Shown: positions 8,818 to 16,883 of the stretch, piece by piece
How the letters are laid out: each line of letters opens with the position of its first letter
Numbering within the stretch: position 1 is the stretch's first letter
Source of the DNA: DASVTR01 sp036382855
GTDB lineage: Bacteria; Acidobacteriota; Blastocatellia; Pyrinomonadales; Pyrinomonadaceae
Reading direction: 5' to 3'
Assembly: GCA_036382855.1 (NCBI GenBank)
Contig: DASVPO010000002.1
Span: 1-64,000 of the forward strand
Length of the DNA: 64,000 bases
The notes under the pieces: generated by a model
What the model saw: the letters and a program-made list of their open reading frames with translations, nothing else
Told to the model about the DNA's origin: nothing
Database searches by the model: none
Made by a program: the position numbers and the translations under genes

Positions 8818-9534
8818 TTACAGCACGAAGTTGTAAGTCAGTTTGCCCGCAACTTTAACGGGCTGCCCTTCGATTCTGGTCGGCGTAAACTTTGCCTCGC
8901 GTGCTGCCTGCGCGGCTGCCGCTTGCAGCAGCGGGTGGCCCGAAACTGCACGCGCAGAGATGACGTTGCCTTCCTCGTCAATGATTATTTCCACGACCAC
9001 CGTGCCGTAAGCGCGTGCGGCGCGTGCAATCGGCGGATACGCGGGGCGCGGCAGCGTAATGGCCTTTCCGTTGAGGATGCCGCCCGAGACAGGCCTTCTC
9101 TGCGGGGGCGGCACATTCAACGCAGCATTACTCTCATTCGACATCGGCGGCTTAATAGCGGGCGAACCGCCACCTGTTCCCATCTCGCTCCCGCCGACCA
9201 TAACGCCCCCGCCCGGAGGTTCTGCGTTCGGCTGCTCACCCTCGGCCGGAGTCATCACTATCTCGTGCCTCACCGTCCGCTTTTTCGCGTTGCGCTTGCG
9301 CCGGAGCGCCCTCTTGCGTCTGGACGAAGAACGAACGCTGCCGCCCTTGTTCGTCTGTGATTTACCCATCGGCGGTTTAATCATCGGCGGCTTAATCGGC
9401 GAACTTCCTTCCGGGCGCGGCGCTTCCTGCGCCGACGCTATGCTCGCAGAGAGCAGCAGCAGCAGGCTCATCAACAGCGCGCCGAGAAACGCGCTCAACA
9501 TACGACGGCGTGGCTGTGTCATATCAAACTTCAT
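8818..9534 (-). CDS. TonB C-terminal domain protein (energy transducer TonB-like)
   Basis: A protein of 238 residues. ATG 9534 is chosen because GGAAGG lies upstream; an in-frame ATG at 9567 is less likely. It has a hydrophobic N-terminal segment ending SIASAQE, then a Lys/Arg-rich, proline-containing middle with IKPPM repeats, and a TonB C-terminal domain (starting YPPIARAARAYGTVVVEI, ending KLTYNFVL). TonB domains couple inner-membrane energy to outer-membrane receptors, but a cleavable-looking signal peptide instead of an anchor suggests a freestanding periplasmic form. The IKPPM motif recurs in the nearby lipoprotein at 10878-11102. Confidence 0.8.
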   Translation of the reverse strand: MKFDMTQPRRRMLSAFLGALLMSLLLLLSASIASAQEAPRPEGSSPIKPPMIKPPMGKSQTNKGGSVRSSSRRKRALRRKRNAKKRTVRHEIVMTPAEGEQPNAEPPGGGVMVGGSEMGTGGGSPAIKPPMSNESNAALNVPPPQRRPVSGGILNGKAITLPRPAYPPIARAARAYGTVVVEIIIDEEGNVISARAVSGHPLLQAAAAQAAREAKFTPTRIEGQPVKVAGKLTYNFVL

Positions 9535-9588
9535 AACGTCTTTCTTCCTTCCGCAAACTTCAAGCATGTTGGCAGGCGGGGAGCGCTT

Positions 9589-10785
9589 TTAATTTCTTTT
9601 GCGTCGCGTCGTCCGGCGCTTCTTCTTTCGCGCGGGCGTTGCTTTCTGCGCCGGTACGGCCGTCGCAGCTATCACGGTGGGCGTGTTGGAGGCGGCAGCG
9701 GCAGCACGAGCGGCGTCCTCTTTCCTTGCAGCATTGTCGAGCATCGCTTTGATGACCGTCTGCGGCACTTCGGCGCGCAACTGCACTTCGTCGCCCTGAG
9801 CCGTAATCTGTATCTTTTCGACGAGTTCACGGATCGTCTTGTCTTCGATAAAGACGCCGTACATCTGGCGCGAGCCGAGCAGCATATCGCCTAGGCTCTG
9901 TGCATGTTCGGCCGTGTTGAAGCGTGCGCCGAGCAGAGCCTCCACGCCGTCCGGCGTCATCCCTGTAGACATGTAGACCTGCTTGATGGCGGAGACAGAC
10001 TTGAAAAACTTGTCGGACATTCTATCCATCTCTTCGTTGCCGCTCTTCTGGTTGGGCGCGATTTTTGAGAGCAGCGACGGCGGAATATTTCCGGCAACGC
10101 TGATGAGAGCGTTGCTGTTGCGCGTGGCGAGCGCGAGCAGTTCGGGGCTGAGGCGTCCCGTTCCCGCTCTGGCATCCACAGTCGCGCGCATTTGCAGTAG
10201 GTCACCGATGGCGATGGTGTTGGCGTCAAGCGCTGCGACCGCGGGCGTTTCGACTTCCGCCTGCTGCTGCGTGCTGCCTTTCGGGCGCTCATCAATCGTG
10301 TAGATGAGTTGGCCGTTATAGGTCTGCTCGCGCACCTTCTCCTTCTCTTCGCGGCGCATAGTCTCTACGAACTTCGCGGCCTCGAAATCGCCCTGTGCGA
10401 TGACGACGATGGCGAAGTCCTTCTTATCCATCCTCTGCGAGACGCGCTCCAGGTTGAGCAGGCGCACGCTGGCGACGATGCGGCTGATGGAGCGAACGTC
10501 AACACCCGTCTTCGCTTTAAACTGTTCCATCTCGACCATGAGTTTCTTGAGCGGCGCGAAATTCTCTCCGAAGATTTTCGGGATGGCTTCACTCCAGATG
10601 CGGCCGTGGTCAATGCTTACCACGACATCGGAGGCCGGAAGCAGCGACAATAGATCGGCGGAGGACGCATGCGCCGTCGTCGTGGTAGTCGTGGTGGTCG
10701 CGGTCGTCTGTGCGTTGACGTAGATGAGCGGGAGAGCGATGAGAAGCAACAGCGCAGGAAGCAGGGCGCGGCGTGTCTTGTTCAT
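9589..10785 (-). CDS. Exported protein of unknown function
   Basis: About 398 residues, starting at ATG 10785 (a longer frame to 10869 has no support). A signal peptide ends near VNAQ and is followed by a run of threonines (TTATTTTTTTT), then a folded domain beginning LLSLLPASDVVVSID. I do not recognise a named enzyme; the pattern of strands and repeated substrate-like segments resembles DUF3352-type periplasmic proteins. The C-terminus is an Ala-rich linker ending in a strongly basic tail (KKKRRTTRRKRN). It lies in a minus-strand run with the TonB-domain protein (54 bases away) and the IKPPM lipoprotein, so they may be co-expressed. Confidence 0.7.
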   Translation of the reverse strand: MNKTRRALLPALLLLIALPLIYVNAQTTATTTTTTTTAHASSADLLSLLPASDVVVSIDHGRIWSEAIPKIFGENFAPLKKLMVEMEQFKAKTGVDVRSISRIVASVRLLNLERVSQRMDKKDFAIVVIAQGDFEAAKFVETMRREEKEKVREQTYNGQLIYTIDERPKGSTQQQAEVETPAVAALDANTIAIGDLLQMRATVDARAGTGRLSPELLALATRNSNALISVAGNIPPSLLSKIAPNQKSGNEEMDRMSDKFFKSVSAIKQVYMSTGMTPDGVEALLGARFNTAEHAQSLGDMLLGSRQMYGVFIEDKTIRELVEKIQITAQGDEVQLRAEVPQTVIKAMLDNAARKEDAARAAAAASNTPTVIAATAVPAQKATPARKKKRRTTRRKRN

Positions 10786-10877
10786 TGTCTTCAATCTACC
10801 TTTCTCAAGTGTGAAGCGGGCGAAGGTGTTGGCAGGCGCGCTTCTTGGTTTGAAACGGAGCGGGCGCATCTCTTCTC

Positions 10878-11102
10878 TTACTTCTCATCTTTCATAGGCG
10901 GCTTGATGCCTGTCGGCGCACCGCCGGAAGCTCTGTTGGCGTTTGTGTTGCTGCTGGTATTGGTGCTCGGACTGGCGGGCGCTGTCGTCGTCGTTTTATC
11001 GGCGGGCGCAGCGCCCCGATCCGGGCTGGACGAACTGCATCCCGACCAGCCGAGGGCGGCGACGAGCAGCACAAACAGGGCCAGAGTTTTTCGCATTCTC
11101 AT
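10878..11102 (-). CDS. Small lipoprotein with C-terminal IKPPM motif
   Basis: 74 residues. A basic start and hydrophobic segment lead to LGWSGC, a probable though non-canonical lipobox, so Cys22 would be lipidated. The mature part is a Thr/Ser/Asn/Ala-rich linker without predicted fold, ending GIKPPMKDEK. The same IKPPM pentapeptide occurs three times in the TonB-domain protein downstream. A GAGGAG ribosome site sits 2-3 bases before the ATG. No function assigned. Confidence 0.65.
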   Translation of the reverse strand: MRMRKTLALFVLLVAALGWSGCSSSSPDRGAAPADKTTTTAPASPSTNTSSNTNANRASGGAPTGIKPPMKDEK

Positions 11103-11373
11103 CTCTCCTCTTCAGCAATGGGTTGCGCCGGTTTCACTTCCAGCCGGGTGATGGTTTTGCCGTCAGGCTACTAATAACTTCAGGAAGACTGCTTGAATCC
11201 GGCTACATGGTACTGTTGCGGAGTCTTCCAATCAAGGTTTTTATCTACGGACTGACGGAAGGCTTTCGCGCTTTTGCTCTTGCGAGCGACGAGCAGCCGC
11301 GCGTTGCCAACCGTTCTGCGAAGTGGTAAAACTCGCCGCAGGAGGCGCAACCACAAAGGGTTTTCATCAAAAC

Positions 11374-12330
11374 ATGCTACCAGCTCTCTTACTACTGGCG
11401 AGCCTCGCCGCGCAGACCACAACAATCCACGCTGCTCCGCTCGCACCTGCTGCGGAGAGGCAAGCGCAGGCGAACTACCGCATCTACGACGCACGGACGC
11501 GGGAAGCGCTCTCGATAGACGACGTGCTGACAGCGCTCGACATGGTAGAGACGGTCTGCATCGGCGAATCGCATAACGACCCGGCGGCCCACGCCTTTGA
11601 AGCGGAGTTATTCAAAAGCGCGTTGGCCCACAACATCCCTGACAGATATAGAAAGGGCAGGCCCGTCGTGCTCTCTCTGGAGATGTTCGAGCGCGACGTG
11701 CAGATAGTGCTCGATGAATATTTGCGCGGGCTGATAGCCGAGCGCCATTTTCTGTTGAGTAGCCGCCCGTGGAACAACTACCAGACGGACTATCGCCCGC
11801 TCGTCGAACTCGCACGCGAACACAAGAGCGCTGTCATCGCCGCCAACGCGCCCGCGCGCTACGTCAACCGCGTCTCGCGTCTGGGCCAAGGCTCTTTGAA
11901 GGATTTGCCGCCCGCCGCGAGAGCGTGGCTGCCGCCCCTGCCCTACAAAGCTGCCTCAATAGCTTACGCCGCCAAGTTCAAAAAATTGATGACAGGGCCG
12001 CACATGACGGACAGCACGCAAAGCCAGCCGTCGCCACATGCCAACGCTTACCTGCTCGACGCGCAAACGCTGCGCGATGCGACAATGGCCTACGCAATTA
12101 CAGAGCGCTTGAAACAACAACCGGCAGCGCTCGTCTTCCACATCGGCGGCAGCTTTCACACAGAGGAACGCCTCGGCCTCCCCGAACAAATCACAAACTA
12201 CCGCAAGCTTGCGCGCACGCTCGTCATCACCATCGTTCCAGACAACGGCTATCCCGAATTTGACGCCGCGCGACTGGCAAAGCTCGGCGACATCATCGTA
12301 CTCACTCCGCCATTGCCGCGCTCGTTTTAG
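11374..12330 (+). CDS. ChaN-family haem-binding (DUF399) protein
   Basis: About 318 residues counted from ATG 11374; a GTG at 11323 is in frame but would put a polar stretch before the signal peptide. A hydrophobic export signal precedes the domain. Family hallmarks are GESHNDPAAH, SLEMFERDVQ and ANAPARYVNRVS, then FHIGGSFHTEERLG near the C-terminus. ChaN-like (Cofac_haem_bdg) proteins bind haem, classically as a lipoprotein, with haem contacts from Tyr/His. Here there is no lipobox in the signal region (LLASLAAQ). It diverges from the lipoprotein gene at 11102 and converges with the multihaem cytochrome. A role in haem handling beside many cytochromes is plausible. Confidence 0.82.
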   Translation: MLPALLLLASLAAQTTTIHAAPLAPAAERQAQANYRIYDARTREALSIDDVLTALDMVETVCIGESHNDPAAHAFEAELFKSALAHNIPDRYRKGRPVVLSLEMFERDVQIVLDEYLRGLIAERHFLLSSRPWNNYQTDYRPLVELAREHKSAVIAANAPARYVNRVSRLGQGSLKDLPPAARAWLPPLPYKAASIAYAAKFKKLMTGPHMTDSTQSQPSPHANAYLLDAQTLRDATMAYAITERLKQQPAALVFHIGGSFHTEERLGLPEQITNYRKLARTLVITIVPDNGYPEFDAARLAKLGDIIVLTPPLPRSF

Positions 12331-12357
12331 TAAAACACTGAATCGAATAATGTTCAG

Positions 12358-15300
12358 TTAAGTTGGAGGATAACGCCGCAGGCTGCGGCGTTTGCGCCAG
12401 CCGACAAGCGCGATGAAGAGGCCGGAGACGCCGATGGCCGTGGCGACTGTCAGTTGCTTCAGGGCTACGGCCGACGAGTTTGCTGATGTCGCGTCGTCTG
12501 CTCCATCATCCGTGTGCGTGTTAGAGGTTATCGTCGGAGCGGCTGCTTTGGGGGCGGCCTGCTTGAGCGGTTCTGTGAGCGGGAGGCAATCCTTATCATC
12601 AGGCGGGCAGCCCAGCCCCTCGCGCCCACGAAGATCCTGCGCCTGAAAAATCTGGCGCGTGACGGGAGAGAGATACATCAACTGCATCTCTTCGAGCGTG
12701 AAGGGACGCGCGCCGCGACGGCCAAAGACAGCTACCTGATTTCCGCTCTCGTCAACGGCGCGGTCGCGGTCGAGTCCCTTTGAGACGGCGACGGCCGGGC
12801 CTAAAGTCTTGAAGGTCGCAATCAACTCAATCTGCTCAGGCTCTATGCGCGGGCTGAAGCCTGCGTAGGTGAGCGCCTTTTCGGGTGTTAAGAGTTGCAG
12901 GATGCGCAGTCCGTTCTGCCCGTCTGCGACGTAGGCGAAGAGGCTCGCGTTCGTCATCGCGACCTTCACCTGATGCGCGTCGTTAATCGCGCCTCCTGCA
13001 TTGTAGTAGCGAGCCGGGCCGGGATTGTCCGGCACGGTCACGTCAACGAGCGCAATGCCGCGCTCGCCCGCCGCGACGTAAGCGTATGTGCGCGCGACAT
13101 AGACATCACGCGCGCCGGGCAAAGGCGTGAAGGCTCGCAACACTTTTCCGTCGTCCGCGCGCCGCTCGGCCATGCGCACGCGCAAGGGGTCTGTCACGTC
13201 TATCACCTTCAAGCCTTCATCGTCTGCGACGAAGCCGTAGCGGAATTGAATGGCGACGGCACGCGGGTTAACTAAATCAGGCGCGCCAATCTTCCCGACA
13301 ATGCGCGGGCGCAAAGGTTCTTCCAGACTGACGACGACGAGGCCGTTTCGGTCGGTCGTGATGTAAGCGAAGTTGCCTGCGATGGTGATGTTGTTTGCGC
13401 CCGTGAGTGCGCCGCCCTCGTTGAAAGCGCCGTTCGGATAAACCTCCGGGTCGAGCGCACGCTTGAGATAGTTGTTGAGCGGGTCGCCGTCGAGCAGGGT
13501 GGCAGCATTAACGAGAATCAGGCCCTCTTCGCTGTCAACAACGTAGAGATAAGCATAAACAGGATGAATCGGCTGCTCGTCGTTCATCAAAGGGCTGGTC
13601 TTCTTGTCGCGGTCGGGTGAGTTCCACCAAGTGTTCCAGAGCCGCGCGGCTTCGGCAGGGCTGACCTGTTTACCTTCCACAGTGTAACGCCAGCGCGCGG
13701 GGTCAACGGCGAGTGTTGAGGGCGCTGCAACAGCCGTCGCGTGCTTCGACTTCACCCAGAATTTCTGTCCGAAGCGGGAGACGGGCGCGGTCGTGATGCG
13801 TTCGGAAAATCCTTTGTGGTCTATCTGCGCGACATCGTAAACGCGCAGGCCGCCCTTGCCGGCCGCCACATACGCGTACTCGCCGCGCACCTGCACCTGC
13901 AAGACTTCAGGATTCCCGACGTGCTCGAAGAAGTTTTTCAAACGACGACCGCCGCGCACAAACGATTCGTAGTTTCGCGGGTAAGCAAACTTGTGAAGGC
14001 TGCTGCCGATGACGGCCTGCGGTTCACTGTGCTCTGTGACGGGCACGACTTCGAGCGAGTGTTCGGCGGCGACGTAGACGTAGCGGCCCATGAAGTTGAC
14101 GAAGTTTGTGCCTTGCAGAAGGGTTTGCGCGAGCCACGCGTTGTTGTCGTTCTCAAGCGAGACGTGGCAGTCCGTGCAGTCTTTCGTCTCCTTCGCGCGG
14201 ACTGTGTGCGGGACGTGCGTGTTGAAAGCCTGCCCCGCGTAGCCTTCAGCAGAAACGGTCTGCTGTTGATGATAAATCCACTCGCGGTTCTGGTTCTGCG
14301 AACTGACGAGCACGGCGCTTGATGAGCGCACGGGCGCGATGCGGTGATTCGTCACCGTTCCGTCACGGCCCAGCATGAACACGTCGTCGCGTATGACCTG
14401 AAAATTGTAGGTCGTGAAGTTGCGCGAATCGTCGCCCTCGTTGTGACGGTTCGGCATCTTGCGGTTGGCCGTCATGGAGAGATGGCAGCCGAAGCAGCTT
14501 GTCATCCATGAAGAGTGGCAGGCGAAGCAGGTCATGTTGCTGTCGCGGTGGGCCAACTTCGATTCATCAGGCTTGCCGCTTTTATCGAGCGGCACGTCGC
14601 CCCATGCGAGCTTGTTTTCGCCAGTGCTGTTGGGGTCAAGGCGGACGGTCTTGGCGTAGCGCGATTTCCAGTTGTAGTCGCCGCGCTTGTTGTCGGGGTC
14701 TAGGGTGTCCTTCGTCTGCTTGACGCGCCACCAGAGGCCCGGCTCGACCATGGAGTTCTGGATGATGTCGCCGGGTTGCAGGTCAATCTGCTTGTCGCTG
14801 TAGGGGTCTTTCTTCTTTGTGGCGCGCGTGATGCGCTGGAAGAGATTGCCGCCGCCGCTGATGGTTATCCTTGTCAGGTCGCGGCCCGGTATCGTTCTGT
14901 CGCGCGCTCTGGTCGGCTGCGCGGCCGGGCCGGAGGTGATGAGCGTGGCGCGCTCCGTGACTGTGCCGTGGCAATCAATGCAGGCAATCTCGATGGCGGC
15001 GCGCGGCTCGTTGTATAGATTGCCGTCGCCGTGTGCGTCCTGCCGGAAATGGCAGTCAACGCAGTGCATACCCTTTTCGAGATGTATGTCCTTGAGATGG
15101 ACGGGCGCGCCTGCCGGCTGTGCGTCGTTCTTGAGATTAACGTTGTCCCGGTCTTTAAACTCGACGGCCTGGCCCAGCCGCGCGCCGTCAATTGACGTAA
15201 CGGGCTGGCCCGCTGCATCCGTTAAGAGTTTGCCGTCCTTATCTAAAAATTCGCCGCGACGATTCTTCTTGAAGACGGCGCGGAAAATCCAGCCGTGGCC

Positions 15301-16803
15301 GTGGAAGTCTGCAAACTGTGTGCGCGTCAATTGATTGTTGAAGCTGCGCGTGCCCGTGCGCTTCAGGAATTCGAGGTCTGACCAGTTTCCGCGTGTGCTC
15401 GCGGCTTCAGGATTGCGATCTAATTTTGTGTCCTCCTCGTCCTGCGATGGGTCGTTCTGTTTTCCGGGGTACATCTGTCCGGGGCCAGCGTCCGTCTCGT
15501 TGTCCCACCACGTCATGCCAAGGTAGGTCGCGACCATGTTTGTCCCGGGATGCATGTGGCAGACCATGCATTGCGAGGTCGGGATGCGCGAGGTCAGTTG
15601 ATGACGGATGGGATGGCCCGGCTCATTTCTGTAAGGGTCGAAGCTCTTGTCTCTGGTACTGGTGCGTCCTTCGTTGCCGTGTGCGGCGTAGAGCTGGCCG
15701 GAATTAACGACGCTCGAATCGTTGGCGTAGATGACGTGGCAGGCCGTGCAACCTGATGAGCGATAATCGCCGGGATGGTCGTTTGTGCCTAGGAAGTTGA
15801 GCGTCGGGTCAAGGAGGCGCGTCTTCTGAAGCCCCAGATAGACGGGGTCTGTGCGTTGCTGTGTGCCGAAGCCGCGTGCGCTGAGGCCCTTGTCGGGCTT
15901 GCCGGGGTCTTCGTCCCTGTCCGGCAGCCCGACTTCGAGGCGACGCTTTCCGCCGCGCTCGAAGACGCGCAGCACGTTGCCCGGCTGCGAGATTTCCCAA
16001 CGCGGCAGAGGGTTGATGAAAGGCAGGATGCCCCGACGCTGCATCGCTTCTCTATCGGGCGCGGGCACTTGAATCAACCTTTCGGGAGCGCCCGTCTCAT
16101 CGCTGTAGCTCTCGCCGAAGCGCGTATCCTTGATGGGAAAGCCGCCGTTGTTATAGAGCGCAGCGCCCCAGAGCATAGCGCCGTGGCGCATCATGCTGTT
16201 GGAAACGTTTCTGGTTTCGGCGCTGTGACAAGAGCCGCAGGTCTGCCCGGAGACACGCAAATCGCCGGGATTGATGAAACGTACAAACTCGCGACTCTCT
16301 CGCGTAAGCAGGGTGTTGGTGCGTTCGGGATTGGCGCTCGACTGTTTGCCGTTTCTGCGCCAGTCGTCAGGATAACGCGGCTGCACATGAGCACGCTCTT
16401 TATCTTTAGTCTCGACGGGGTTGCCGCCGTGGCAGTAGGTGCAGGTCAGTTTTTGTCCGTCGCGCCCGTCAACGAGTTCGCCCGTTTCATCTGCGGGCGT
16501 GCGCGGCGGCTTGTGCATAGGCTCTGTTTGTCCATGACACGAGAGACAGCCTTCGACGAGCGGTGTCGCCGTCGGGGCAGGTGTAGCTTGCTGTGCATTG
16601 TTGTTTGTTTGAGCCTGCGCGGGCGAGGCAGTGGTTGTTGCAGGGGCGGCGGTCGTGTTTGAGTTGGGGGTGCTCGCTTGATTCGTGTTCTCGTTCTGTG
16701 CGCTGGAAGAGATGCCGCTGGCGACGACGAGCGTTATCATCGCGGCCATCACGATGAAGAAAAGTATTAACTTGAGATGGTCTGTTTTACCTTGCCGGGC
16801 CAT
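12358..16803 (-). CDS. Decahaem cytochrome c fused to LVIVD-repeat propeller, membrane-anchored at both ends
   Basis: 1481 residues. The N-terminal hydrophobic segment (ILFFIVMAAMITLVVASG) is a signal or anchor, followed by a Thr/Asn-rich linker. Ten CxxCH haem sites lie in the first about 900 residues (CLSCH, CTYCH, CGSCH, CTACH, CMVCH, CVDCH, CIDCH, CFACH, CFGCH, CTDCH). From about residue 920 to 1390 there are LVIVD-type repeats (such as YAYVAAGKGGLRVYDV and YGFVADDEGLKVIDV), which form a beta-propeller. The end is a transmembrane helix with a basic tail (WRKRRSLRR), so the C-terminus is probably cytoplasmic. The extracytoplasmic body would transfer electrons; the propeller may bind partners. 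The outer-membrane barrel gene lies just upstream in the same direction (80-base gap). Confidence 0.85.
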   Translation of the reverse strand: MARQGKTDHLKLILFFIVMAAMITLVVASGISSSAQNENTNQASTPNSNTTAAPATTTASPAQAQTNNNAQQATPAPTATPLVEGCLSCHGQTEPMHKPPRTPADETGELVDGRDGQKLTCTYCHGGNPVETKDKERAHVQPRYPDDWRRNGKQSSANPERTNTLLTRESREFVRFINPGDLRVSGQTCGSCHSAETRNVSNSMMRHGAMLWGAALYNNGGFPIKDTRFGESYSDETGAPERLIQVPAPDREAMQRRGILPFINPLPRWEISQPGNVLRVFERGGKRRLEVGLPDRDEDPGKPDKGLSARGFGTQQRTDPVYLGLQKTRLLDPTLNFLGTNDHPGDYRSSGCTACHVIYANDSSVVNSGQLYAAHGNEGRTSTRDKSFDPYRNEPGHPIRHQLTSRIPTSQCMVCHMHPGTNMVATYLGMTWWDNETDAGPGQMYPGKQNDPSQDEEDTKLDRNPEAASTRGNWSDLEFLKRTGTRSFNNQLTRTQFADFHGHGWIFRAVFKKNRRGEFLDKDGKLLTDAAGQPVTSIDGARLGQAVEFKDRDNVNLKNDAQPAGAPVHLKDIHLEKGMHCVDCHFRQDAHGDGNLYNEPRAAIEIACIDCHGTVTERATLITSGPAAQPTRARDRTIPGRDLTRITISGGGNLFQRITRATKKKDPYSDKQIDLQPGDIIQNSMVEPGLWWRVKQTKDTLDPDNKRGDYNWKSRYAKTVRLDPNSTGENKLAWGDVPLDKSGKPDESKLAHRDSNMTCFACHSSWMTSCFGCHLSMTANRKMPNRHNEGDDSRNFTTYNFQVIRDDVFMLGRDGTVTNHRIAPVRSSSAVLVSSQNQNREWIYHQQQTVSAEGYAGQAFNTHVPHTVRAKETKDCTDCHVSLENDNNAWLAQTLLQGTNFVNFMGRYVYVAAEHSLEVVPVTEHSEPQAVIGSSLHKFAYPRNYESFVRGGRRLKNFFEHVGNPEVLQVQVRGEYAYVAAGKGGLRVYDVAQIDHKGFSERITTAPVSRFGQKFWVKSKHATAVAAPSTLAVDPARWRYTVEGKQVSPAEAARLWNTWWNSPDRDKKTSPLMNDEQPIHPVYAYLYVVDSEEGLILVNAATLLDGDPLNNYLKRALDPEVYPNGAFNEGGALTGANNITIAGNFAYITTDRNGLVVVSLEEPLRPRIVGKIGAPDLVNPRAVAIQFRYGFVADDEGLKVIDVTDPLRVRMAERRADDGKVLRAFTPLPGARDVYVARTYAYVAAGERGIALVDVTVPDNPGPARYYNAGGAINDAHQVKVAMTNASLFAYVADGQNGLRILQLLTPEKALTYAGFSPRIEPEQIELIATFKTLGPAVAVSKGLDRDRAVDESGNQVAVFGRRGARPFTLEEMQLMYLSPVTRQIFQAQDLRGREGLGCPPDDKDCLPLTEPLKQAAPKAAAPTITSNTHTDDGADDATSANSSAVALKQLTVATAIGVSGLFIALVGWRKRRSLRRYPPT

Positions 16804-16883
16804 AAGGCTGTTTACCGTTCAACCGTCCTGCTGATGCTCGTGCTTGCTTCGCGTGTTGCTCCCGCAAACTCATCTCGTAGTTC

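Noticed and set aside
15856..16662. Long plus-strand frame (268 codons) opposite the decahaem cytochrome
   Set aside because: Antisense to a gene with ten CxxCH motifs; no family signature and no ribosome site.
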